A DNA stretch of 64,000 nt from an uncultured Blautia sp. GTDB taxonomy: Bacteria; Bacillota; Clostridia; Lachnospirales; Lachnospiraceae. Positions 34,637-42,667 of this stretch are shown here, one piece after another. Made by a program: the position numbers and the translations under genes. The notes under the pieces were generated by a model, which had not been told where the DNA came from, did no database searches, and saw only the letters and a list, made by a program, of their open reading frames with translations. Location of the stretch: assembly GCA_900553515.1 (NCBI GenBank), contig USDN01000002.1, positions 1-64,000 on the forward strand. The letters run 5' to 3'. Every line of letters starts with the position of its first letter. The first letter of the stretch is position 1.

Positions 34637-35527
34637 ATGACTATCCGACATTTACAGATCTTTACAACCGTCGCTGACGCAGGCAGCATGAGCAAAGCGG
34701 CAAAGCTTCTACACATATCGCAGCCAGGTATCAGCCAGGCGGTTTCCGAACTGGAACGCCATTATAGTGTAAAGCTGTTTGAACGGCTTTCTCAAAAATT
34801 ATATCTGACAAACGAAGGAGAGCTTCTGCTCTCTTTTTCCCGTCATATTCTGGACTCCTTTGACAAAATGGAGGAAGCCATGCTCCATGCCACACAGAAA
34901 ACCCAACTGCACATTGGCTGCAGTGTTTCCGTAGGAACATTCCTTATCAATGAAATTCTGGACGAAGCAGAAAAGCAGCTTCCCAACTGTGATTTTCAGG
35001 TAACCGTAACCAACTCTACTGATATTGAGCAGGCGATTCTGGACAGTCAGGTAGATGTGGGGATTGTAGAAGGAACCATCCGAAACGAAAATCTCATTGC
35101 TCTCCCTGTCTGCGAGGATGAACTGGTCATGGTATGCGGAAAAAATCATCCTCTTGCCCGTCTGGATTCCATCACACTTCCCATGCTCCAGAATCAGGAT
35201 TATGCGAGCAGGGAAAGCGGAAGCACAGACCGCAACCAGTTTGAACAGCTTCTGGAAGAACAGAACATCCACTTAAACCGAACCTTCCGCAGTACCAGTA
35301 CCGACGCTATCAAAAACACTGTGATCTGCGGAAGAGGAATCGCCCTGTTCTCCAAAAGAATGGTTGCTAAAGAAGTGAACGACGGGGATATGGTAGTCCT
35401 TCCTCTGGAGGATGTCCGCGTAACCCGGAATATCCACTTTGTCATCCATAAAAACAAGTACGTTTCCACAGAGATACAGACCCTGAAGGAAATCTGTTCC
35501 GGATACGAAAAAAATATTTGTATTTAA
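34637..35527 (+). CDS. LysR-family transcriptional regulator
   Basis: 296 residues. The N-terminal winged helix has IFTTVADAGSMSKAAKLLHISQPGISQAVSELE, and a periplasmic-binding-like effector domain follows from about residue 90. It begins 18 nt after the CHR pair with CAGGAGG before the ATG, so it is probably in the same operon and may control it; the effector is unknown. Confidence 0.92.
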   Translation: MTIRHLQIFTTVADAGSMSKAAKLLHISQPGISQAVSELERHYSVKLFERLSQKLYLTNEGELLLSFSRHILDSFDKMEEAMLHATQKTQLHIGCSVSVGTFLINEILDEAEKQLPNCDFQVTVTNSTDIEQAILDSQVDVGIVEGTIRNENLIALPVCEDELVMVCGKNHPLARLDSITLPMLQNQDYASRESGSTDRNQFEQLLEEQNIHLNRTFRSTSTDAIKNTVICGRGIALFSKRMVAKEVNDGDMVVLPLEDVRVTRNIHFVIHKNKYVSTEIQTLKEICSGYEKNICI

Positions 35528-35573
35528 AGAGATTGAGGATTTTTATTTCTTGTTTCCCATAGACGATGCATAT

Positions 35574-35650
35574 GAGAAAAAGGTAAGATCCTGTGCTGTG
35601 CTGCGTTTCCTGGTAAACCTCGCAAGGCACTATGATCTTACCTTTTTCTC
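35574..35650. repeat. 77-bp hairpin with perfect 17-bp arms
   Basis: GAGAAAAAGGTAAGATC (35574-35590) and its exact complement (35634-35650) with inner GTGC/GCAC and TGCG/CGCA pairs. Placed 47 bp after the LysR stop, it could end that transcript, but the arms are longer than needed for termination. Confidence 0.65.
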
Positions 35651-35730
35651 TTTGCATCTGAATATGGACAACAGCCAAACAGAAGCAGAACTACTGCAGG
35701 AATATAAATTTGCTGTCTGGAAAATACAAT

Positions 35731-35935
35731 GCAGGAATGGATTCTTCTGGTTCATAAGCATTGAGAGACTTGGGTAAAAATTCTTGTCTTCTGCGCATTT
35801 GCATTGCTCCCCCGGATGCTGCTGTCCGAGTCGCAGACGAGTTCAGCATTCGGGGGATCGTTTTTTGCAAAGAAGCAGAAGCTTAGAATTTTCCAAGTCT
35901 TGAACTAGCTTTTGTAACAGAAGAAGCCACTCCTG
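35731..35935. repeat. About 205-bp imperfect palindrome, MITE-like or structured RNA
   Basis: Nearly the whole segment folds on itself. GCAGGAATGGATTCTTCTGG (35731-35750) opposes CAGAAGAAGCCACTCCTGC (35917-35935). GACTTGGGTAAAAATTCTTG opposes AGAATTTTCCAAGTC (35885-35899). CCCCCGGATGCTG opposes CAGCATTCGGGGG, followed by GTTTTTT at 35860-35866. The core works as a rightward terminator. No gene is supported in 35528-35991; a 75-codon frame at 35550 lies across these hairpins and was rejected. Confidence 0.6.
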
Positions 35936-35991
35936 CATGTCATTTACAGACAAAAAATCATATTCCGTCCATCCCCCACAAACATATTTTT

Positions 35992-37146
35992 TTAGCCTTC
36001 AACTTTGATATCTTTTTTCTTCAGTCTTTTATATGTCCACTCCCGGAACAGGGCATAAAGCACAGACACCAGAGGGATAAAGATCAGCATACCGATCACT
36101 CCCAGCAGACTGCCGCCGATGGTTACTGCCATCAGTACCCATACAGACGGAAGTCCTACGGATCCGCCTACCACATGAGGGTAGATCAGATTTCCCTCGA
36201 TCTGCTGCAGGACAAAAAACAGAATAAGGAAAAGCAGCGCCTGCATAGGGCTCACCAGAAGTATCAGCATAAAACTGATCGCGCAGCCGATAAAAGCGCC
36301 AAACACCGGTATCAATGCGGTAAATGCGATCAGCACACCCACCAGCATGGCATAAGGGAAACGGAAAAGCGTCATTGCCACAAAAAACATAGTTCCCAGG
36401 ATCACTGCTTCAATACACTGTCCGGTTACAAATCCGGAAAAAATACTGTTTGCAAGAGAACATACATGAAGGATATATTTCACTGTCCTTTGCGGGAAAA
36501 TCGCGTAAAACGCCTTTTTCGTCTGTACAGTAAGACGCTCCTTCTGAAGAAGGATATAGCAGGCAAATACAAATCCGATTCCCAGATTCATTGCAGTATT
36601 CACAATTCCCATAGTCACTGAAACCGTAGAAGTAAGAATATTGTTTACTCCGCTCTGAAGCGCTGCGATCATTGCATCCAGTGTTTTCTGAGGCTGGATC
36701 TCCAGAGATTCTGCCCATTCTGCAATCGCAGAATCCTGTTTGAAATTCTCTTCGATCCATATGGTCAGATTTTCTATTCCTCTTTCAATATTGCGTCCAA
36801 GTCCCATGACGGTTGTTGCCAGTTCCGGGATCACTACCTGACCTACGATATAAATAGCCAGAGCAGCTACCAGGATCGCAAGGATCATGCTTACCGGACG
36901 CGCTATTTTTTTAACGATCTTTGTATTTTTCCATCTGCCTCTGCCAAATACATTCTTTTCAATAAATTTCATAGGAACATTCAGGACAAAAGCAATACCG
37001 GCTCCTACAATAAAAGGCAGGAACAGACCGATCACTCTCATCAGAAAATCAAGAACAACATTCAGATTCTGAAGTCCCACATATAAAAGAACAGCAAATA
37101 AAATCAGGTACATACAGTTTCTCAAATTTTCTTTTTTAAATTCCAA
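35992..37146 (-). CDS. AI-2E family transporter
   Basis: 384 residues with about eight membrane segments and two amphipathic stretches. The PF01594 pattern is visible in LPFIVGAGIAFVLNVPMKFIEKN, FVLQQIEGNLIYPHVVGGSVGLPS and MLIFIPLVSVLYALFREW. Family members were named for AI-2 export (TqsA) but many are sodium/proton antiporters or have no known substrate, so I give no function. It is monocistronic and leftward. Confidence 0.9.
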   Translation of the reverse strand: MEFKKENLRNCMYLILFAVLLYVGLQNLNVVLDFLMRVIGLFLPFIVGAGIAFVLNVPMKFIEKNVFGRGRWKNTKIVKKIARPVSMILAILVAALAIYIVGQVVIPELATTVMGLGRNIERGIENLTIWIEENFKQDSAIAEWAESLEIQPQKTLDAMIAALQSGVNNILTSTVSVTMGIVNTAMNLGIGFVFACYILLQKERLTVQTKKAFYAIFPQRTVKYILHVCSLANSIFSGFVTGQCIEAVILGTMFFVAMTLFRFPYAMLVGVLIAFTALIPVFGAFIGCAISFMLILLVSPMQALLFLILFFVLQQIEGNLIYPHVVGGSVGLPSVWVLMAVTIGGSLLGVIGMLIFIPLVSVLYALFREWTYKRLKKKDIKVEG

Positions 37147-37329
37147 AAGCTCACAACCTCTCGTTTCTACAATTTCTGATGTTCATTTTTTATAAATTCA
37201 TGAAACCTATTCTAACACTTATGTATAGTTCTTTCCAGTAAATTTCTGTATTTTTTATTTCTGTGTATTTTGCACAAATTTCCAATCTCCATTTTGGTAG
37301 TTCCGACATTTTAAATCGTTTATTTTTAA

Positions 37330-37358
37330 TTGACAGAAAAATCAATTACATATATAAT
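37330..37358 (+). promoter_or_regulatory. Promoter of the guanine deaminase operon
   Basis: Perfect TTGACA (37330-37335), 17-nt spacer and perfect TATAAT (37353-37358), upstream of the riboswitch. Confidence 0.88.
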
Positions 37359-37383
37359 AAATACATAACTTAAGAAATTTGCA

Positions 37384-37487
37384 GCAGCTTATATAAGTCC
37401 ATAATCGGTTGGACGTTTCTACCAACTACCGTAATAGTTGCCTATAAGTTTTATTCAGGGTACCCCAAAAGGTAGTTGGCATTTTTA
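37384..37487 (+). promoter_or_regulatory. Purine (guanine-class) riboswitch with terminator-type expression platform
   Basis: The aptamer spans about 37386-37450. P1 is CTTAT/ATAAG, P2 is GTCCA/TGGAC, J2-3 is GTTTCTACC, and P3 is CAACT/AGTTG with loop ACCGTAAT. The specificity nucleotide after P3 reads C (CCTATAAG), which indicates guanine or hypoxanthine rather than adenine; the base before it is C where A is usual. Downstream, GGTAGTTGG (37471-37479) can pair with CCAACTACC (37422-37430) of P3 and is followed by CATTTTTA. Ligand binding would hold P3 and prevent that terminator, so this looks like an ON switch. Confidence 0.82.
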
Positions 37488-37526
37488 TGCCCAAAAATCC
37501 CTGGCTGCGGAAAGGAAGTGAATTAT

Positions 37527-38810
37527 ATGAAGCATCTGTCAACCTTTGCACTGAAGGGAAATATCTGTTTCAGCCAGGACAAAAACAAAATTTCTGTGCA
37601 GGAACAGTCTTATCTGATCTGCGAAAACGGGGTCTGCGCAGGAGTCTTTAAACAGCTCCCGGAAAGCTTTCGCCACATTCCTGTAAGAGATGCCGGAGAG
37701 GCTTTGATCATCCCCGGTCTGTCAGACATCCACCTTCACGCTCCCCAGTACAGTTTCCGGGGTATGGGTATGGATCTGGAACTTCTGGACTGGCTGAACA
37801 CCATTACCTTCCCGGAGGAAGCCAAGTATGCTGATTCTGACTATGCCCAAAAAGCTTACTCTATTTTTGCGGAAGATCTGAAAAGGAGCCCTACAACAAG
37901 AGCCTGCATCTTTGGGACACTTCATGTAGAAGCAACAGAACTTCTTATGGATCTTCTGGAAGAAACCGGACTGAAAACCTTTGTCGGCAAGGTAAATATG
38001 GATCGGAACGGCCCTGCTGTCCTTCAGGAAAAAAGTGCAGAGGAATCTGCTGCAGACACTGTCCGCTGGTTGTCCGATACTGCCGGAAAATATCAGAACA
38101 CCAAACCGATCCTCACACCAAGATTCACGCCTTCCTGCACAGATGAGCTAATGAAAAAGCTGGCTGAGATCCAGAAAGAATATCACCTTCCAGTTCAGTC
38201 TCATCTGTCTGAAAACATGGGTGAGATTTCCTGGGTTCAGGAACTCTGTCCGGAAACTGCTTTTTATGGAGAAGCCTATGACCAGTTCGGACTTTTCGGC
38301 GGAGAAGAATGCCCTACTGTCATGGCTCATTGTGTCCATTCCCCGGAAGCAGAAATGGAACTTATGAAAAAGCGCGGAGTGTATATTGCTCATTGTCCTC
38401 AGTCCAACACCAATCTTTCCTCTGGTATCGCACCGGTAAGAGAATATCTGGACAAGGGACTTCATGTGGGTCTTGGTACCGACATTGCCGGCGGCCACTC
38501 CCTTTCCATGCTCCGTGCCATTGCAGATGCCGTACAGGTATCCAAACTTCGCTGGCGGCTGGTCGATGACAGTCTGAAGGCTCTTACCTTTGAAGAAGCC
38601 TTTTATCTGGCAACTATTGGCGGAGGAGAATTCTTTGGAAAGGTCGGAAGTTTCCTGGAGGGTTATGAGTTTGACGCTGTGATCCTTGATGACAGCTTTT
38701 ACCGCCATCCGCAGCCTTTAAGCGTAAGAGACCGTCTGGAACGCCTGGTCTATCTTTCTGATGACCGCTGCATAAAAGGGAAATACGTTTCCGGAAGGGA
38801 ACTGTTTTAA
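37527..38810 (+). CDS. guaD: Guanine deaminase
   Basis: 427 residues from the ATG at 37527 (MKHLSTFALKGNI), with GGAAGTGA ahead; the in-frame upstream extension lies in the riboswitch platform. It is a zinc amidohydrolase turning guanine into xanthine and ammonia. Metal and substrate residues appear in HLHAPQYSFRG, SHLSEN, MAHCVH and GTDIAGG. It lies behind a guanine-class riboswitch and before a purine permease, a coherent unit for guanine uptake and breakdown. Confidence 0.92.
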   Translation: MKHLSTFALKGNICFSQDKNKISVQEQSYLICENGVCAGVFKQLPESFRHIPVRDAGEALIIPGLSDIHLHAPQYSFRGMGMDLELLDWLNTITFPEEAKYADSDYAQKAYSIFAEDLKRSPTTRACIFGTLHVEATELLMDLLEETGLKTFVGKVNMDRNGPAVLQEKSAEESAADTVRWLSDTAGKYQNTKPILTPRFTPSCTDELMKKLAEIQKEYHLPVQSHLSENMGEISWVQELCPETAFYGEAYDQFGLFGGEECPTVMAHCVHSPEAEMELMKKRGVYIAHCPQSNTNLSSGIAPVREYLDKGLHVGLGTDIAGGHSLSMLRAIADAVQVSKLRWRLVDDSLKALTFEEAFYLATIGGGEFFGKVGSFLEGYEFDAVILDDSFYRHPQPLSVRDRLERLVYLSDDRCIKGKYVSGRELF

Positions 38811-38839
38811 TATTTTTTCCATAAAAAGGGGGTATCATT

Positions 38840-40216
38840 ATGAAACTTGACAAAATTTTTCACCTGAAAGAAAACCACACAGACGTGAAAACTGAGGTGA
38901 TCGCAGGTATCACCACCTTTATGACCATGGCTTACATCCTGGCCGTAAATCCAAACATTCTGGAAGCCTCCGGAATGGATCGCGGCGCTATCTTTACAGC
39001 AACTGCCCTGGCTTCCTTTATTGCTACCTGCCTGATGGCTCTTTTATCCAATTATCCGTTTGTACTGGCTCCCGGCATGGGACTGAACGCATATTTTGCC
39101 TACACAGTCGTCCTGGGTATGGGATACAGCTGGCAGCAGGCACTGGCGGCAGTTTTTGTAGAAGGTCTGATCTTCATCCTTCTGTCCCTGACCAATGTCC
39201 GTGAAGCAATTTTTAATTCCATCCCTATGAACCTGAAGCATGCAGTTTCTGTTGGAATCGGTCTTTTTATTGCTTTCATCGGTCTTCAGAATGCAAAAAT
39301 CGTCATCAACAATGACTCTACACTGGTAGGTGTCTTTTCCTTTAAAAGCTCTGCCCAGAACGGAACCTTCAGCAGCGAGGGAATTACCGTTCTTCTGGCT
39401 CTGATCGGTGTGCTGATCACTGCCATCCTTCTTGTAAAAAACGTAAAAGGAAGTATTTTATGGGGTATCCTGATCACATGGCTTCTTGGTATTATCTGTC
39501 AGTTTACCGGTCTGTATAAACCAAATCCGGAACTTGGGTTCTTCAGTCTCCTTCCTGATTTTTCCAGAGGCATCAGCGTACCAAGTATGGCTCCTACCTT
39601 TATGAAAATGGACTTTTCCATTGTATTTTCACTTGATTTCGTAGTGATCATGTTTGCATTCCTGTTTGTTGATATGTTTGACACTCTGGGAACGCTTATT
39701 GGTGTGGCTTCTAAAGCAGACATGCTGGATAAAGACGGCAAGCTTCCGAAGATCAAAGGCGCTCTTCTTTCCGACGCTGTTGGTACTTCCGTAGGTGCTA
39801 TGTGCGGTACATCCACTGTAACTACTTTTGTTGAAAGTGCTTCCGGCGTGGCAGAAGGCGGACGTACCGGTCTTACTGCTCTGGTAGCCGGACTGCTGTT
39901 TGGCCTTTCTCTGTTCCTGTCACCGATCTTCCTTGCCATTCCGTCCTTTGCAACGGCTCCGGCTCTGATCGTAGTAGGCTTTATGATGCTTACTTCTATC
40001 ACAAAGATCGATTTTGACGACTATACAGAAGCCATTCCATGCTTTATCGCTATTATTGCAATGCCGTTTATGTACAGTATTTCCGAAGGTATCGCAATGG
40101 GCGTTATCTCCTACGTGGTGATCAATCTGATCTCCGGTAAGGCAAAAGATAAAAAGATCAGTGTGCTGATGTATGTTCTGGCAGTACTTTTTGTACTGAA
40201 ATATATTTTCCTTTAA
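38840..40216 (+). CDS. NCS2 purine permease, AzgA/PbuG type
   Basis: 458 residues and about 12 membrane segments. FMTMAYILAVNPNIL, APGMGLNAYFAY, and MFDTLGTLIGVASKADMLD identify the AzgA-like branch that carries guanine, hypoxanthine or adenine with protons. It is 29 nt after guaD, so riboswitch control should include it. Guanine is the likeliest substrate by context. Confidence 0.92.
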   Translation: MKLDKIFHLKENHTDVKTEVIAGITTFMTMAYILAVNPNILEASGMDRGAIFTATALASFIATCLMALLSNYPFVLAPGMGLNAYFAYTVVLGMGYSWQQALAAVFVEGLIFILLSLTNVREAIFNSIPMNLKHAVSVGIGLFIAFIGLQNAKIVINNDSTLVGVFSFKSSAQNGTFSSEGITVLLALIGVLITAILLVKNVKGSILWGILITWLLGIICQFTGLYKPNPELGFFSLLPDFSRGISVPSMAPTFMKMDFSIVFSLDFVVIMFAFLFVDMFDTLGTLIGVASKADMLDKDGKLPKIKGALLSDAVGTSVGAMCGTSTVTTFVESASGVAEGGRTGLTALVAGLLFGLSLFLSPIFLAIPSFATAPALIVVGFMMLTSITKIDFDDYTEAIPCFIAIIAMPFMYSISEGIAMGVISYVVINLISGKAKDKKISVLMYVLAVLFVLKYIFL

Positions 40217-40229
40217 ATCCAGATCGACC

Positions 40230-40265
40230 AGAGAGTCCGGGGTTCTGCCCCGGTCTCTTTTTTTG
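40230..40265 (+). terminator. Terminator of guaD-permease operon
   Basis: AGAGAGTCCGGGG and CCCCGGTCTCT pair around TTCTG, followed by TTTTTTTG. Confidence 0.9.
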
Positions 40266-40274
40266 TTTTTTTCA

Positions 40275-40303
40275 TTGTAAAGCGTTTCCTGCAATGATAT
40301 AAT
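40275..40303 (+). promoter_or_regulatory. Promoter of the split lysO genes
   Basis: TTGTAA (40275-40280), 17-nt spacer and perfect TATAAT (40298-40303), 33 bp before the first start codon. Confidence 0.75.
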
Positions 40304-40335
40304 GTTTTTTATATTGCTTATCGAGGAGAATTCTT

Positions 40336-40623
40336 ATGAAAATATTTATTGTCATGGGTATCGGGATCCTGATCGGCAGGTTCCTCATGATAGGAAAATT
40401 AAAAAAATGGAATGAACGGCTTGCTATGCTCTGTACCCTTCTTCTAATCTTTTCCATGGGAGTCATGCTTGGACAGAAAGAGAATTTCATCAGTGAGCTG
40501 TCCTCTCTTGGGCTGAAAAGTTTTCTGTTTTTCCTGATCCCCACATTGGTTTCCATTATCATTGTTTATATTCTGACCAGACGTTTTATTGACAAAAAAG
40601 GTACAAAGGGGAATGACAAATGA
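40336..40623 (+). CDS. LysO-type transporter, N-terminal half (split gene)
   Basis: 95 residues with three hydrophobic segments (IFIVMGIGILIGRF, LAMLCTLLLIFSMGVMLG, SFLFFLIPTLVSIIIVYIL). It matches the N-terminal third of LysO/YbjE (DUF340), the lysine exporter of E. coli, which is one 299-residue protein. Here the two parts are separate genes overlapping by 4 nt (ATGA), so the break is a stable gene split, not a frameshift: both parts have starts, and the second has its own family N-terminus. GAGGAGAA precedes the ATG. Confidence 0.85.
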   Translation: MKIFIVMGIGILIGRFLMIGKLKKWNERLAMLCTLLLIFSMGVMLGQKENFISELSSLGLKSFLFFLIPTLVSIIIVYILTRRFIDKKGTKGNDK

Positions 40624-41222
40624 TCGTTGTATTAACATTCTTTGCCCTGGTTTTTGGGCTTTTCTGCGGTCTCTCCGGAACAGAATCCGAGATCATCCGC
40701 TTTATCAGCAAAAATTCTGATATGATCCTGTACATCCTGATGTTTTCTGTCGGAATCAGTATCGGCATGCATAACGGGATCATGAAAAAAATACGTCAGT
40801 ATCACCTGAAGATCCTGATCATCCCTCTGGGTATTACTGCCGGTTCCATTCTTGGCGGGATTCTCTGCTCACTGATCCTGAAGCTTCCTGTGAACCAGGG
40901 AGCTGCAATTGCAAGCGGCATGGGCTGGTACAGCCTGGCAGGCGTCACCATCAGTCGTCTGGGAGGAGCAGAGCTTGGAAGCATTGCTTTTATGAGCAAT
41001 CTTATGAGAGAATTTTTTTCTTTTTTCCTGATCCCCATAATTGCAGCAAAGCTCAATTACTGTACCTGCATCGCACCGGCTGCGGCAACCAGTGAGGATA
41101 CCACTCTTCCGGTACTTCTGAAATATACGGACGAGGAAACAGTTGTCCTGTCTGTTCTTAATGGAATGCTGTGCTCCTTCTTCGTACCAATACTGATCAC
41201 ATTTTTCTTTCATATTGGATAA
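40620..41222 (+). CDS. LysO-type transporter, C-terminal half (split gene)
   Basis: 200 residues, about six membrane segments. Family hallmarks are SDMILYILMFSVGISIGMH and the strongly conserved GMGWYSLAGV with LMREFFSFFLIPIIA. Together with the preceding 95-residue protein it rebuilds a full LysO, expected to export lysine or its toxic analogue thialysine. A 4-nt overlap couples translation. Confidence 0.88.
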   Translation: MIVVLTFFALVFGLFCGLSGTESEIIRFISKNSDMILYILMFSVGISIGMHNGIMKKIRQYHLKILIIPLGITAGSILGGILCSLILKLPVNQGAAIASGMGWYSLAGVTISRLGGAELGSIAFMSNLMREFFSFFLIPIIAAKLNYCTCIAPAAATSEDTTLPVLLKYTDEETVVLSVLNGMLCSFFVPILITFFFHIG

Positions 41223-41231
41223 ACGTTATAT

Positions 41232-41265
41232 AAAAAGACCGTTACATCCGTAACGATCTTTTTTG
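41232..41265. terminator. Terminator between lysO and the DtxR-family gene
   Basis: AAAAAGACCGTTAC-atcc-GTAACGATCTTTTTT, usable on both strands for the convergent genes. Confidence 0.9.
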
Positions 41266-41266
41266 T

Positions 41267-41644
41267 TTAATCAAGCTGTCCATCAGCCATCATACGCTCT
41301 TTAATTTTCTCAAAACTTTCTTCACTGATATCGTGTTCCATCTTACATGCATCTGTCTTTGCAATATCTGACGGAACACCCAGGCTTTCCAACATTCTTG
41401 TAAGAACTGTATGCCTTTCATAAACTCTGTTGGCGATCTCAGCTCCCTTATCAAGAAGGGTAACTGTTCCATACCGGTCCATGGCAATATATCCGTCTTC
41501 CCTCAAAAGCTTCATAGCATGACTGACGCTTGGCTTGGAAACCGACAACATTGAAGCAATATCCACAGAACGGACACCGTTGCCTTTTTGCGAAAGAACG
41601 AGGATCGCTTCCAGATAGTCCTCCGCCGATTCTCTGATCTGCAT
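41267..41644 (-). CDS. DtxR/MntR-family metal-dependent regulator
   Basis: 125 residues from the ATG at 41644 (MQIRESAEDYLEAIL), with GGGAGGTG upstream; in-frame codons upstream lack support. The winged helix has VRSVDIASMLSVSKPSVSHAMKLLREDGYI, and the metal/dimer region has RHTVLTRMLESLGV, CKMEHDISEESFEKI. It lacks the C-terminal SH3-like domain, as MntR does. The metal could be manganese or iron; no transporter lies beside it. Confidence 0.88.
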   Translation of the reverse strand: MQIRESAEDYLEAILVLSQKGNGVRSVDIASMLSVSKPSVSHAMKLLREDGYIAMDRYGTVTLLDKGAEIANRVYERHTVLTRMLESLGVPSDIAKTDACKMEHDISEESFEKIKERMMADGQLD

Positions 41645-41790
41645 AAAAACACCTCCCATTCCGCTTATTTTATCATAAAACCTGACAGATTTCAACCAAT
41701 AGAGACTCTCCTGTCAGCCTCCGGCTCTCCAATGCTGCTGTTCACAGCAACAGACTGAAATTTATTCCAGATTGCCTGTGGCAATAGAAT

Positions 41791-42531
41791 TTACTTGTCA
41801 TCTCCTGTCAGACGAAGAGTATCCCTGATCTCCTCCACATCCATATCCAGGATTACTGCGAGCTCTCCAATACTAAAGGCACTTTCTCCATCTTCCTCAT
41901 CTTCAGAAAGTTCTCGAACTGCGCTTTCCAGCTTTTCCACTCTTGCTACCAGACTGTCATCCTCAAATTTTCTCTGGCTTTGCTCCCTGCAGGCGTCCAG
42001 TATCCCTTTTTCCACCTGTTCCAAAAGCCATGCTTCGTCTCTGAGTTCCTCCCCGGCCATCCCAAGAGCCTGTACAAGACTAACGTTAGCCTCCTGGATC
42101 AGATCCGCCAGAAAGATCTCTTCTGCATTTAACTCTGCCGCAAGCTTTGCCGTTTTTTTCATATACTTTGCCGCAAGATCCTGAACTGCCTCACTGTTTC
42201 CTGCTGCCAGACGTTCAAAAAGCTCTTCTGCTTCCGGGAATATCTCCTCATCCGGCAGACCTTCCATATATTCTTTCAAATACGCTTCTTCCTCCGGTGT
42301 AAGTGGGATCTGTTTCTTTTCTGCCTCGGTTTCCGGACTGCTTTCTATTCCTGTCCCTTCTATAATAATACCCTGACCGGTAAGATATTTCAGAACACCG
42401 GCAAGCTGATCATGATTCAGATCGAGTCCTTCAAGGGTTTCACGGATCTGCACTGCCTGGATCGTATTTCCCTGCTCTTTTGCCAGGACCTGCATCTTTT
42501 TTAATTTTTCCTGAAATTCACGGACGTCCAT
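41791..42531 (-). CDS. Sigma-70-like protein without regions 2.4 and 4, function unknown
   Basis: 246 residues, strongly acidic. The N-terminal 60 residues resemble sigma region 1.1 (LKKMQVLAKEQGNTIQAVQIRETL with LDLNHDQLAGVLKYLTGQGIII). Residues about 77-160 resemble regions 1.2-2.2 (LTPEEEAYLKEYMEGL, AAGNSEAVQDLAAKYM, LADLIQEANVSLVQAL). The C-terminus (FSIGELAVILDMDVEEIRDTL) resembles a region 3-like helix pair. Aromatic -10-melting residues of region 2.3, the -10 reader 2.4 and the -35 reader region 4 are missing. It may bind core RNA polymerase without reading promoters, but this is inference from visual similarity. GGAGAAAAAG precedes the ATG; it is monocistronic. Confidence 0.6.
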   Translation of the reverse strand: MDVREFQEKLKKMQVLAKEQGNTIQAVQIRETLEGLDLNHDQLAGVLKYLTGQGIIIEGTGIESSPETEAEKKQIPLTPEEEAYLKEYMEGLPDEEIFPEAEELFERLAAGNSEAVQDLAAKYMKKTAKLAAELNAEEIFLADLIQEANVSLVQALGMAGEELRDEAWLLEQVEKGILDACREQSQRKFEDDSLVARVEKLESAVRELSEDEEDGESAFSIGELAVILDMDVEEIRDTLRLTGDDK

Positions 42532-42667
42532 TCTTTTTCTCCTTTATGTGCTAAAAGCAAATTTCTCTGTATTTAACTTTCTTAAGCATTCCTATTATAG
42601 CATCTCCGGAAGCTCTTTCCAACAGAAAAGAATCTTTTCCCTTACAGGCAGACAATTACGCTCCGGA

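Noticed and set aside
35550..35777. 75-codon frame after the LysR gene
   Set aside because: It runs through two hairpins, has no ribosome-binding site and no family resemblance.
37384..37452. Adenine riboswitch
   Set aside because: The specificity position after P3 is C, not U, so adenine is not expected to be the ligand.
40277..40291. Catabolite-response (cre) site TGTAAAGCGTTTCC
   Set aside because: The central CG is shifted by one base relative to the cre consensus; the sequence is better explained as -35 and spacer of a good promoter.
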